Assembly: GCF_000219625.1 (NCBI RefSeq)
Contig: NC_018208.1
Coordinates: 1,426,001 to 1,490,000 of the forward strand
Reading direction: 5' to 3'
Source: Zymoseptoria tritici IPO323
Taxonomy: Eukaryota; Ascomycota; Dothideomycetes; Mycosphaerellales; Mycosphaerellaceae
DNA length: 64,000 nucleotides
Shown here: positions 41,626-52,294 of the stretch, in pieces
Layout of the letters: each line of letters starts with the position of its first letter
How positions within the stretch are numbered: the stretch's first letter is position 1
Made by a program: the position numbers and the translations under genes
The notes under the pieces: generated by a model
What the model was told of the DNA's origin: nothing
Database searches by the model: none
The model's input: only the letters and a program-made list of their open reading frames with translations

Positions 41626-42574
41626 ATGTCATCAGCAAGTCGGCTCTTAGTCGCAGACCCGGATGGCCAATCTGCTACGATGGACAACACGGACCTTGTT
41701 CGCACAGAGTTGCGCACTGTGAGTAGCGATTGTCCATGCACTTTATGAAGTGCTCATTTACTGACCTCTGCTGCAGCACAGTCTCCCGCAAGCGATGCCC
41801 GGCGAATGGCCTTCATTGTCCTCATTGAGCATCACCGACGAGGCCCAGGCCATTGCAGTCCACCAAAGTCCACGAGCCAGCCTCAAAGGCATCGCCCCAG
41901 AACTTCGAATCAGCATCTACGAGGCCTTGTGGATCCCCAAGGCCCGGAAGTACACCATTCACACCGACAATCCTGAGCGCAGAGTTTCACAGCGCCAGAC
42001 GAAGCGATCGCTCGATGACATCGACCGCAATCGTACAGCGCTCCTGCAGGTGGACAAGCAAATCTATCAGGAGGCTGTCAACGTTATGCACAGCAACTCG
42101 GAGCTGGGTTTGTGGTGCATGTACGGAAGAATGCAAGACGATGCAGGAGCGGTATGGCCCGTGCTTTACAAGTTCCCGACCTCCAGTGCCAGCGCTCATA
42201 TCACGAGTGTTACACTGCAAGTGGTCTTGCGAACGTTCTACTCCATTGCATTCGCACCTCAGGGCTATCCGAGCATGGAGAAGCTTCAGCTGGTCATCAA
42301 ACATGACGGCAGATGGTGGAATGAACCACACCCCGACGAGGCCGCCAGCGAGCTCGTCGGGAAGTGTTCAACGAACGCAAGACTCAAGACAGTCGCAGTC
42401 GAGCTCGTCGTCAACCGAAAATACATTGCGATCCACAACGACGCCGATCAGAATCGGGCTGCCGCGGAGCAAGCCTGTAACAAGGTTCAGAAGGAGTTGG
42501 AGGCGGACTTCAGACTCATGAGGAAGAGCGTTGCAGTGGAGGTGCTTTGGAGTCAGGGCACCACACCGTACTGA
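41626..42574 (+). CDS. F-box-like family protein, subfamily A member 3
   Basis: Exons 41626-41718 and 41777-42574 (58-nt intron, GTGAGT..CTGCAG, phase 0) give 296 residues. The start MSSASRLLVADPDGQSATMD parallels member 1 (MLSSSRLPAEDVD...ATMED), which is why I chose it over in-frame ATGs further up. The core is LKGIAPELRISIYEALW, then KYTIHTDNPERRVSQRQTKR, nearly identical to member 1, QVDKQIYQEAVNVMHSNSEL, and the end CNKVQKELEADF..SVAVEVLWSQG. Members 1 and 3 are the closest pair. Confidence 0.75.
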
Positions 42575-42824
42575 GCTGAAAGAGAAACTTGCAAGGGGAG
42601 GATCTTGAACAGGCAGCAAGCCTTTGGGTTTCACTTCACCAGTAAAACTTTCATTAAGCGCCAGGATTCGTATCCCTGTCACGGATCGTATCTTCCCACG
42701 TCTCATTTCGTCTTTCATCTTCAATCTTCTCTTCCATCTTCCTTATTCCCAAGCACAGTTCTGGTCTTCCAACATCAACACACCCAACTTTTGATCCTGT
42801 CGCATCGCCAGCTATCGAACAGAG

Positions 42825-43124
42825 ATGGTTGCTCACCGAGCTTTTGGTTCTCGCAAGAGAGCTCGCCGTGCTCCGCCTGCCAAGGGCACTCCACCTCGGA
42901 CTCGAAACTCGAAAGTAGCAACTTCATCTCTGCGTTCCACTCTTCTGGGTTTGATCGGGCCGGGGGAGTTTAGTAGTGTTTTCAAACAGAGTGAATGCGA
43001 GAGGCGTTGCGATGAGATGCGTGGAGAGTTGGAGCAGGCGCTGGGCGATAGGAGTGAGGGTGTTGCTGTTGAGGTGGTTTGGAAGGGGCACCATGGTGAA
43101 GCACCGGATCCAGAGGCATATTGA
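42825..43124 (+). CDS. truncated F-box-like relative, C-terminal module only
   Basis: A 99-codon frame from ATG 42825 (good context) encodes a basic N-terminus (KRARRAPPAKGTPPRTRN) followed by CERRCDEMRGELEQALGDR and GVAVEVVWKGHHGE. The last part matches the end of the three upstream genes (CNKVQKELEADF..SVAVEVLW), while the ELR core is absent. It is either a decayed copy with an internal deletion or a small gene that kept only the tail module. It may still be expressed; nothing shows that it is. Confidence 0.45.
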   Translation: MVAHRAFGSRKRARRAPPAKGTPPRTRNSKVATSSLRSTLLGLIGPGEFSSVFKQSECERRCDEMRGELEQALGDRSEGVAVEVVWKGHHGEAPDPEAY

Positions 43125-43944
43125 GAGGTATGCTGATGGAACGATGGCGTACGCTGAAGAGCTTTGACTCCATCGAAACTACATCGGCGAGAGAGTGTTA
43201 CTAGCTCAGCCTCGCTCTTCAACCGCCGACATCCATGCTGCTACAACGGGATTTGGTGTGCCATATTTGGAGCGGATTTAAGAGCGGCAGTATCGCGACT
43301 CTTTCTTACTGCGCTCGGTCCGTCTCCGCTCTGCATACCCTTTTTGGTCTACAGAATGGCTATCGAATCAGCACGAATGGAGATACGCGAACGCTCAGCA
43401 ACAGAGTGCCAGAGTGCGAGACTGCCACGATCCATTCCTTCCCAGTGGTCGTTTACAAGCGCGGTTTGAGTCTTCCCTGGACTCCGTGCTCCTGCAGACA
43501 TTGGAGAAGGCATTCCTTCAACCGCTACATCTTTGTGTGTTCATTCAAGACGGCACTGGTATTACATCTCACGCAGACCTTTTCCTGTTGAGCTGCTGCT
43601 CTCATCATGCTCACTGATATACACCATTTGGAGCTAGCCAGCCATTGCCAGCCACCCTATTTCAACAGATGCTCGTATGGTCTTAATCAGCGAACACTCG
43701 CTTCCAACAAACGACATTGGCCGAACGGCATTGCGGTCGTCGCCAGGGACAAGAGTTGGGAGGAAGAGATGGAAGTGAACCGGCGTCTTCACTTACAAAC
43801 GGAACAATTTTCGGCCCGCTTGAGCTCCGACCACTAGTTTGCACGTGGAAGTACCCACTTTCCAGCTCGGACAAACTTCATCTTCTCCAACTCTTCATCT
43901 GAGTTCCCTTCCGTCGACCTCTTCGCAACACAGGTCTCGACTTC
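43125..43944. other. intergenic
   Basis: 820 bp between subfamilies A and B; only short frames, no recognised relic. Confidence 0.45.
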
Positions 43945-44799
43945 ATGACCACGCACCACGACAACAGCGTCGCCGGCACGCACACCATCATGACGGACAT
44001 ACCAGAAGTAGCGCACGACGCAAAGCCGGACAAGACTTCCGGCGGTCTCACCGAACAGACGAAGACGATGAATCAGAAAGTCACCACCGATACTGCGAGT
44101 GCCAATTCCAGCGACTCGAAGTCAATGGCCATCGTCAGCCCACTGGCTTCCTCGTCACCGACCGGCTTCCTCGATTTGTCACCGGAGCTGCGCAACGAAG
44201 TCTACATGCTCTGCTTGCGAAGTGACGAAGTCATCAGTATCCATCTCAAGATGGGACCAAAACCGTCTTGGTTTCGTGCCACCCACCCCCATACGATTAT
44301 TCCCAAGCAGTCTAGACCTAGACCTTTGTTCCCGAGCCTGCTTGCAACCTGCAGTCTCATCCATGCTGAGGTAACGCCAGTGCTGTACGGATCCCATCGA
44401 TTCTCAAGCACCCAGTTCGGAAACATCTTCAAGGGTGGAAGGACTTTCTTCGACGCGGTGGGCCAGCTTGCATGTCACAACATCCGTCACGTCGAGGTGA
44501 TAGACGCTCAGACCGGGCAGCTGCCTCACATACTTACGGCTTTGGGACAGTGCGACAGACTGGAGTCTCTGGTTTTGGGCAGATGGATTCACGACGGGCG
44601 GAAGACCGAAAAGTCATGGGTCTCTCAGTTGGTGCCGATGGTGAAAGCGTGGCAGGATTCAAGACAAGACGCGGACGCTGAGACCATTCTGAAGCCGCTG
44701 AAGCTTTGGCATGGGGCGGACCACCACACTCAGCTCAGGGAGGCCATCACTGCCAAATTGATGGCAGTACTGGTGGGGCGCAAGAAGGATTTTGTTTGA
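43945..44799 (+). CDS. F-box-like family protein, subfamily B member 1
   Basis: Intronless, 284 residues. A Ser/Thr-rich N-terminus precedes TGFLDLSPELRNEVYMLCLR, the subfamily's ELR core, then LFPSLLATCSLIHAEVTPVL and YGSHRFSSTQFGNIFKGGR. The middle has an LRR-like stretch (LPHILTALGQCDRLESLVLG) and the C-terminus VSQLVPMVKAWQDSRQDADA. It shares all these blocks with the gene at 45510. A second in-frame Met at residue 16 is possible as the start. The role is unknown. Confidence 0.75.
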   Translation: MTTHHDNSVAGTHTIMTDIPEVAHDAKPDKTSGGLTEQTKTMNQKVTTDTASANSSDSKSMAIVSPLASSSPTGFLDLSPELRNEVYMLCLRSDEVISIHLKMGPKPSWFRATHPHTIIPKQSRPRPLFPSLLATCSLIHAEVTPVLYGSHRFSSTQFGNIFKGGRTFFDAVGQLACHNIRHVEVIDAQTGQLPHILTALGQCDRLESLVLGRWIHDGRKTEKSWVSQLVPMVKAWQDSRQDADAETILKPLKLWHGADHHTQLREAITAKLMAVLVGRKKDFV

Positions 44800-45509
44800 T
44801 AGTCTCGACTCCCACTGGTCGAGCAAGGGAAGGTGTGCCGCGTGGAATATGCTCAGAGACATGACTACGAGAGACTCAAGAGGTCTCGGACCAACAGAGA
44901 AGACATTCTAGTGCGCACAACTTCGTTGGACATCATAAACCTCAAAAGACGGTCAAGCAGGACTTTAAACTCCCTGCTCCACATACTAAATCTCCTCGAC
45001 CGCAATCCCCTCCTTCTCCGTATCACCTACCACATCCTCGCTATCATTCGGACTGATACTGTGCAGCAAGACCGACGTTCATGTTTATATGGATGGTTCC
45101 TGCATGGACGCTTTCACTACCTCCCTGCTTCCGCTCAAAATGCACCATTCAAGCAAACTTAGCGATAGCTGTGCGGTGAAAGTTGCGCGGCAAATCGGGG
45201 AGATGTGCAACAGGATTGTTGTCTCGAGGTCTTGTCGGCAATACGTCTCCACGCTGTCGTGTGACATGCATCGCACGAGGTGGTCCTGATTGATTTGGTT
45301 TGGAGTGTTTCGGTTTGAGCGGAAGAGTCGAGGTACAACGAGACCACTGGTCTCTCTCAAAGCTTCTTGCTTCTTCCACCTCCAAAGGCCAGCAAACTCT
45401 CTCTTCGTCAACATACATATCGTCCCCTCCGACCTCCAACCTCCGACCAGAACTCCAACCAACTTAACCAGTCATACTTTGGACATCCAGCCGACGCACA
45501 TTCCTCACC
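44800..45509. other. intergenic between the two subfamily B genes
   Basis: It holds the SulP relic described above and the promoter of the next gene; nothing else was recognised. Confidence 0.5.
44965..45048 (-). pseudogene. relic of a SulP transporter C-terminus
   Basis: Minus-strand reading of these 28 codons (DSEDVVGDTEKEGIAVEEI, stop, YVEQGV, stop) aligns without gaps to the last 28 codons of the SulP gene at 46624-48805. 19 of 27 residues are identical and the final stop coincides. One internal TAG replaces GAG. The relic lies 166 bp after the F-box-like gene at 43945, as the intact SulP tail lies 188 bp after the one at 45510. It marks an old duplication of an F-box + SulP unit whose first SulP copy was lost. 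Confidence 0.75.
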
Positions 45510-46436
45510 ATGGTGACAACGAGATCGTCAACGAAAAATGCGAGGTCTAAGGCATCCAGCGCTGGCCATACAAACGATCAAGAGGCGGCAGTACTTCCAT
45601 CGAACGCACCCACCACGTCTACAGGCCCTCCTCCTCAGCAGCTGGCAGTTCCTATTCTTCACCAGGTCTCGACATCGCAACCGACTGGCTTTTTCAAGCT
45701 CTCCGCTGAGCTACGTAACGAAGTCTATAAGCTTTGTCTCCACTCCGATGAGCCTGTCGACGTTCTATGCCATCTTTCGGCCGGAGGTCAACCGATGTTG
45801 ACTATGGTCGAACCACTCGCCGGTTCATTCCAGCCGAATCTTCTCGCCACATGCAAAGCGGTCCGGAACGAGGCCACATCGATCCTGTACGGATCGAACA
45901 CATTCGTTTTCAGGAGAGTAACCAACATCGGTAGACGCATCCGTTATTTCGGCCAGCTCGACAGTGCCAACGGTCAGCTCATCCGTCAGGTTGAACTGGA
46001 AAACTTCCCGAGCTGTGAGCTATCGTCGGTATTCCAAGAGTTTGGGTGGTTGCACGGTCTGAGATCTTTGGTGGTACATGAAGGCCAGGGTCCCGGCGGC
46101 TTTCACAATCCCCAGGCGTGGTCTGAGCATCTGGCTCCGATGATGCGAGCATGGCTGAAGGCTAGAGATGGGGAAGATATCGAGAGTCTTCTCGATATCC
46201 TACAGTTTCGTCCGCGGCCAGAAACCTCGCCCGAAATGATTCGGAAAACTCGCAAGCGTCAGATCAGACGTTGGACGTATGAGGAGTTCAAGAGCAAAGT
46301 CATGGCTGCTTTGGTGGTCGTGACGAAGCAGGGTCAGCGGGAGTTTGACCGACAGCGGCAGCTTCGAGAGATGTTGAGAATGTACAGTGACGATGAGCTG
46401 GAACAATACAAGCTGCATCGAGCATTGCTTGGGTGA
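45510..46436 (+). CDS. F-box-like family protein, subfamily B member 2
   Basis: Intronless, 308 residues, starting MVTTRSSTKNARSKASSAGH (basic, possibly nuclear). The core TGFFKLSAELRNEVYKLCLH is followed by PNLLATCKAVRNEATSILYG, a leucine-rich middle (FQEFGWLHGLRSLVVHEG), LAPMMRAWLKARDGEDIESL and a basic C-terminus (RKTRKRQIRRWTYEEFKSKV). It is a tandem duplicate of the gene at 43945. It converges on the SulP gene with 187 bp between the two stop codons. Confidence 0.75.
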   Translation: MVTTRSSTKNARSKASSAGHTNDQEAAVLPSNAPTTSTGPPPQQLAVPILHQVSTSQPTGFFKLSAELRNEVYKLCLHSDEPVDVLCHLSAGGQPMLTMVEPLAGSFQPNLLATCKAVRNEATSILYGSNTFVFRRVTNIGRRIRYFGQLDSANGQLIRQVELENFPSCELSSVFQEFGWLHGLRSLVVHEGQGPGGFHNPQAWSEHLAPMMRAWLKARDGEDIESLLDILQFRPRPETSPEMIRKTRKRQIRRWTYEEFKSKVMAALVVVTKQGQREFDRQRQLREMLRMYSDDELEQYKLHRALLG

Positions 46437-46623
46437 AGAGGGGACGTTGGGCACGAAACGAATACAGGTGACAGGAAAAGAGCAACAGACGAGCTTCGAA
46501 GCTGACACCGCAATGATCACACAAGTCTTGATCGTTAGAATGTATCATAAAGTTCATAAAATCTATCAAGATCAAATCATCATACCCCACGGTAGTTCCG
46601 TCTACTCGGCCAGTACTCAAAGC

Positions 46624-48805
46624 CTAGACCCTCTGCTCCACCTCCTCAATCTCCTCCACCGCATTCCCCTTCTTCTCCATATCCCCACCAACATCCTCAC
46701 TGTCCCTCCTCCTCCTCGGCCCAAACACAGCCTTTGCCAAACTCCCATAATGCCTCACCGCCTCATCTTCTCCGCCATCCTCCTCCTCATCCACAACCTC
46801 AAACCTCGCCCTCGACATGCGACTCCACACATAATCCGACATACCCGTAAACCTCAACTCCACCTCTTTCCCAGCATACAGCCTCAACTCCGCGACGAAC
46901 TGCTTCAATTGCGTCACAGCCGTGGTATCGAGGTGGTTGCAGCGTGTGAAATCCATGACCACGAGGTGGATTGGCGGGAGACTTGAGGGGTCGGTGATTT
47001 TCGTCTTCCTCCGTAGTCGGGCTACGTGGCGTTCGCTTTGGACCGACCAGTTTCGTTCTGCTTCTGCGCCGTTGCGCGCGGTGTAGGCGGGTGCGTGGTG
47101 GGTTTGGATGCTGTCCATCATCCCGCTTTTGATCCTGTGGGCGTTGGGGAAGAAGAAGGATTCTTTGAAGCGGAAGATGCGCACGTCTTCGGGGATTGTT
47201 GAAGGATGGGTTGGAGTGTGAGGGAGGAGTTGGGAGACTTCGGCGTCGTTGTTGGAGGATATGGATTGAGCGTTTGTGAAGACTTGGCGGAGAAGGACGT
47301 AGACGATGTTGAAGCCTACTGCCGCTGCGAGGCCGTATTCCGTGCTGACGAAGAGGCAGACCCAGAAGGCGATCATGCTGGAGATGAAGTCTGCGAGGGA
47401 GGTTTTCCAGTAGCGGTAGAATGTTGAGGGGGGTTGGATGAGGGGCCAGATGGCTGTGATGATGATGGCTGCGAGGGTGGATTTGGGGATCCAGTAGAGG
47501 GCGTCGGAGACTTCGAAGATGCCGATGAGGACTACGGCGACGGTCATGATGCCTGATAAGGGGGATTTGACTTTGCATTGGGAGTTGACGGAGGTGCGGG
47601 ACATGGCGCCGCCGACGCCCATGGAGTGAAAGAAGGAGTTGACGAAGTTGGTGACGCCGTAGTAGGAGAGTTCTTGCGTCTGGTCGCTTTGGTAGTTGTT
47701 TTTGACGGCGAAGGCGCGGGCGATGGCGACGTGCTCGAGAGCTGAACCGACAAAGGCGGCGATACTGCGTGGGAAGGTCTTGGAGATGAGAGCGGAAGAT
47801 GGGACTTCGGGTGTTGCGATGCCGGAAGACTTGACCTTGACGACTTCGAAGAGGTAGCGATCGCTGTCGGTGCCGAATTTCTTGTTAACGCCGTAGCTGA
47901 TGCCGGTGAAGACGACGAGGCAGAGGAAGGCGCGGGTGATAGAGAGCAGCCAGACGATTTTGTATTTGTCTCCCCATCGCTTGCCGGCTTTTTCGAGGAT
48001 GGTCATGAAGATGATGCCGCCGAAGCCGATGGCACAGGCGTAGCCGTTTGCGTTGGGGAGCTGTTGGAAGATGTCGTGGATTTGTGTCGCTGCTCCGTCG
48101 CCTACGTTGTCTTCTCCGAGGAGGGAATCCATTTGGTTGAGACCGATGGTGATGGCTACGGCCGTGATGAAGCCGCTGAGGACCGGGAGGGAGACTACGG
48201 ATTGTGTCAGTAGTAGGCTCTAGATTGTGAATATGGAGTCGTGAGGATGTCAACGTACTGAATTCAAGCAGAAATCCAAGGTTGAGGAACCCAAGGATAA
48301 TACCGTACAGCCCAATGCACATAGCTACCGCAGAAGCAATCTGTTGCGGCGTGTACTCATCGGTCCCGATAGACTTGATCACCTCGTGGGTAGTCAAGCC
48401 AAGTAGCGAAGTCGGGCCAGTGGAGAGATCTGTTCCTTCTGTCAACGATAAGTCCTGTATTAACAGCGACCCACACACACCTTTCGTTGATCCCATAAAC
48501 GTATACAGCAACGGCGGCACCCAGCTCGACATCAGGCCATATTCGACCGGGATCGTAGCGATTTTGGCGTAAGACAAACTCTGCGGGATGAGCATAAGTC
48601 CGATTGTCAGACCGGCAATGACATCGTTGATTATCCATCGGTAGTCGTATCGTGGCAGCCAGCCGATGATGGGCACTTTGTCCAGCGCGTAGTGAGCGGC
48701 TGTTGTGGGAGTGGCTTTGATGCCCTGTTTCGCCAGACGGCCGACTCGGTTCCAGGTATAATCCGTGCGGACATCGTTCACCATGCGATTGAGGACCTTG
48801 GCCAT
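46624..48805 (-). CDS. SulP-family anion (sulfate) transporter with STAS domain
   Basis: Three exons on the minus strand (48805-48481, 48429-48259, 48194-46624) encode 688 residues. Intron 1 is 51 nt, in frame and stop-free (GTGTGT..AACAG); intron 2 is 64 nt (GTACGT..CCGTAG). The start MAKVLNRMVNDVRTDYTWNR is chosen over an upstream in-frame ATG. The family signature is clear: IINDVIAGLTIGLMLIPQSL with SYAKIATIPVEYGL, then the joined FMGSTKDLSTGPTSLLG and LLEFISLPVLSGFITAV. About ten membrane segments precede a cytoplasmic STAS domain (VVMDFTRCNHLDTTAVTQL). It would import sulfate or a related anion; specificity is not visible. A 28-codon relic of a second copy lies at 44965. Confidence 0.88.
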
Positions 48806-50456
48806 GATGGACGAAGAGTGAGAGGCTTGCTCTCTTGTGCAACGAAATGGCACCCAAATGCTCAAGGAACAGGGTAAGAAAGAAGATACGAATGTACCTC
48901 CGAAAGATGTTGAAAGAGGTCGAAATTGAGGAGATCGGAGGTGATACCTAATATCTGACAGCTTACTCTAGACATCCCAGCTCCCACGAGGTACTTTCGT
49001 GACTTTCGTTCGATTCTCCTCATTCGTTTGAAACCTTCGCCACGCACGCATGGGGGAGCTGGTCGTCAGTGGTACGTACACCATCTGCTCCGAAAGCATA
49101 AAGCTGTTAGCTTATCATCCCAGCTATAGACTTACCGCAAGTCTATATGCAAGGGAGCCGCGAGAGTTGTGCAACGGTTGCAGCAGATCACAATCAAGAT
49201 GGTCGCGGCAGGTGTTGCACTGCGTGCTTGGTACGGAGATACCCGAGTCTCTCTGCTCCGGAGCAGTGGACCAACGGTAGCAATATGCAAGATGTCCAGG
49301 GCATTGGTCGGAGCTGAGTTCGAAGCGCATAGCGTGAGGTTCGGTTAAACGTTGCGGCTCGAACGGATGTGATCGACATGGTTCTTGGGTGGTGCTAAGG
49401 ACTTAAACCTTGAGCTTGAACGGATCTCCTCATCACGCGGCGAAAGGTGTGCTTTGGGGCCGAATTGCGTGTGATATGTAAGCGGCGGAGGTGGCTCGGA
49501 CGACATGCTTGCGAGCGGAAGCCCTCCGGAGCCGTGTGCCAGGATAGAATGTCAGGGTCGAGCGAGCTCACGAGCGAGCATTGAAGTCTGTCCAGTGATA
49601 CCATAAAGATCCGATGGCTTCACGACAGAGCTGCATTCCAGCGACATGCCCAAAGCGGCCTGGATCTCAAACAATCTTGGTTTTCGAGCTTCCCGTCATC
49701 AAGCTCCAGCTAGAACCATTAGCAAGCGTGAGGGTTTCGTGGCAAAGCTTGAGCGAACCACCACGATCTGACGATCCAACCCATGGCCGGAATCTTATCC
49801 GATGTCGATTTGAATGTCAATCGAAGAGTTGCGCCAGCATCCGTGACCGGAAGCGCAGCGCGCCAGTGCCGGGCACATGGTTTAGATCTGGGCATGCAAG
49901 CTGCACGATTTGAAATCATATGTTGTAGCTCTGCGGAGTATTGATCAAGCGATGCAGACTGCTTGTTGATCTCTCCCTCCACGTAGCACAATGATGATAT
50001 TCATGATGAATTTGAACCAAAATGTGAATGTTTTTGATGGGAGGAGTCTTGGGTCACTCGACTCTCGATCTGCCGAAGCCCTAGTCGCTAAGAAGAAGCG
50101 GGTCTTCCCATGGCCTTCTGATTGGCTGTTCTCTTCACCGTCCACATCGACCAGGGAAGCCCGGAGTTGCATGCGAAGAGAGGAATTCCCGACGTGCCAC
50201 GGAGACCGATCGCCAACGAGACCGACGTATCATCCAAAACCGTCCATGTGGCGGCAGAAGTATTTGCTCGCAAGCAATGGCGTTCCGGCGGCATCTCCGC
50301 ATGTGTGTGCACATCACCCGTCGGCCAAGATCTGTAACAAGCGGGCGGACAGAGCGGGTATGACGGAGTCTGCACGAGAGCTTCAAAGAGCTCCCCTCCG
50401 CTCACAATGCTTCACACCATACTCCATCTTGTCATCTGAGATAGGAACCCGTCAAT
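48806..50456. other. long intergenic region
   Basis: 1.65 kb with divergent promoters of the SulP and oxalate decarboxylase genes. Only short frames were seen, with no repeat or RNA gene recognised. Confidence 0.45.
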
Positions 50457-52013
50457 ATGTACACTTCTGAGTTGCTGTGTGCGGCCACTTGGTTGCTGAG
50501 CACGGTGTCCGCTGCTCCTGCTCCTGCTTCCATTGAGAAGCAACAAGCGTTGGCGGAAACGCAACATTCGCTGCCAACACATCATCGACATCCGCAGGCG
50601 AATTATCCGTTTGAGAAAGATCCGTATGATCGGAAGCATGATACTTATGGGGATGGGGTTCAGCCTTCGCCTCGTGTATGTTCAGACTCCCGGTGATCGA
50701 TGATTGTGGGATGCAGTCGCTGACGATGATATAGCGGAATGGACTTGGAACCAGTGTCCTAGGACCCGTCAATGCCGATCGTGACCGTCAGAATCCGGAT
50801 CTTGTCCGACCACCTAGCACAGATCATGGCATCCTGCCCAACCTGAGGTGGTCATTCTCCGACTCCCACATCCGCATCGAAGATGGAGGCTGGACTCGTC
50901 AAACGACTGTCCGTGAATTGCCAGCCTCATCCGAGATCGCCGGTGTGAACATGCGGTTGGAAGAAGGCGTGATTCGTGAGCTTCATTGGCACAAGGAAGC
51001 CGAATGGGCGTACGTGCTCGCCGGCAGGGTCCGCGTCACAGCTCTCGACATTGAAGGCGGCTCTTTCATCGACGACCTCGAAGCCGGTGATCTCTGGTAC
51101 TTCCCATCCGGCCACCCTCACTCCCTGCAAGGTCTAGGCGAGAACGGCACGGAATTCCTCCTGGTCTTCGACGACGGCAACTTCTCCGAAGACTCCACGT
51201 TCCTGCTGAATGAGTGGATCGAGCATACGCCCAAAGCTGTGGTAGCGGAGAACTTCCGTCTGCCTCCGGAGATCTTTGCGAATATCCACGAGAAGGACAA
51301 ATACATTTTTCGCGGATCCGTGCCGGACTCCATCGAGAAGGAGAAGCCTGCGGCGTTCAAGAAGTCCAAGCACATGTACACTCATCATATGCTTGAGACG
51401 CCTGCAGTGCACGGCAGTGGAGGTAAAGCGCGGATTGTTGACAGCAAGAACTTTCCCATCTCGAAGACTATCGCGGCGGCGCATCTTGATATCGAACCGG
51501 GTGCGCTGAGAGAGATGCACTGGCATCCTAATGCCGATGAGTGGTGAGTGCTGGATGATGTTCATCTTGATGGGCAATGCTGATATTGTATATCCAGGTC
51601 TTTCTTCCTCAAAGGCCGCGCTCGAGTCACCATTTTCGCCGCCGAAGGTAATGCCCGCACATTCGACTACATGGCGGGAGACGTCGGCGTCGTGCCACGC
51701 AACATGGGCCACTTCATCGAGAATCTGAGTGACGATGAGCCGTTGGAGGTGCTGGAGATCTTCCGCGCAGGTATGTTGTTTCCTCCACCAATATCCCGAG
51801 TCCAAGTACTGACGCCTCCCATCAGATGAATTCCAAGACTTCTCCCTCTTTCAGTGGATGGGCGAGACGCCGCAGCGCTTGGTGAAGGACCATCTGTTCC
51901 TGCACGATCCGAAGTCGGGAGAGAAGTTTGTCAAGGCGGTCGAGAGCGCGAAGAAGGATGTGATCAAGAGTCAGTATGAGAAGTCGCCTGGCTTGGAAAA
52001 GGATGACTTGTAG
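50457..52013 (+). CDS. secreted bicupin oxalate decarboxylase
   Basis: Four exons (50457-50675, 50735-51543, 51598-51770, 51826-52013; introns 59, 54 and 55 nt) encode 462 residues. A signal peptide (about 1-20, LLCAATWLLSTVSAAPAPA) is followed by two cupin domains. Each has the Mn-binding pattern: HWHKEAEWAYVLAG with a later PSGHPHS, and HWHPNADEW/SFFLKG with PRNMGHF. The lid before the inter-domain linker reads SEDST, keeping the Glu of the bacterial SENST lid that distinguishes decarboxylases from oxidases. The enzyme would turn oxalate into formate and CO2 outside the cell. Wood-, plant- and lichen-associated fungi use such enzymes to control oxalate and pH. Confidence 0.9.
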
Positions 52014-52294
52014 ATCCAGGGGACCTGCGGTGTTCGTGGTGAGTCGAAGACGGTGTACAGTACGTATCGAAAATCAGCATTGTCACTCATGTCAGCGATC
52101 TCATTCCGTAAGTGATAAAGTGATGTCGCGAACAGCTCTCCGCCCCGCTGTCCCGTCACATGCACGCTAAGCCAAGCTCCGCCGCCCAAAAACGTCCACC
52201 GCTCCGTCACTTCCTCCGTTCTCAAAACAAACGCCGACGTTCACCACTCAACACCAACTTCATCACCACCGTCCAAACACCGCGCACCGCCAGC

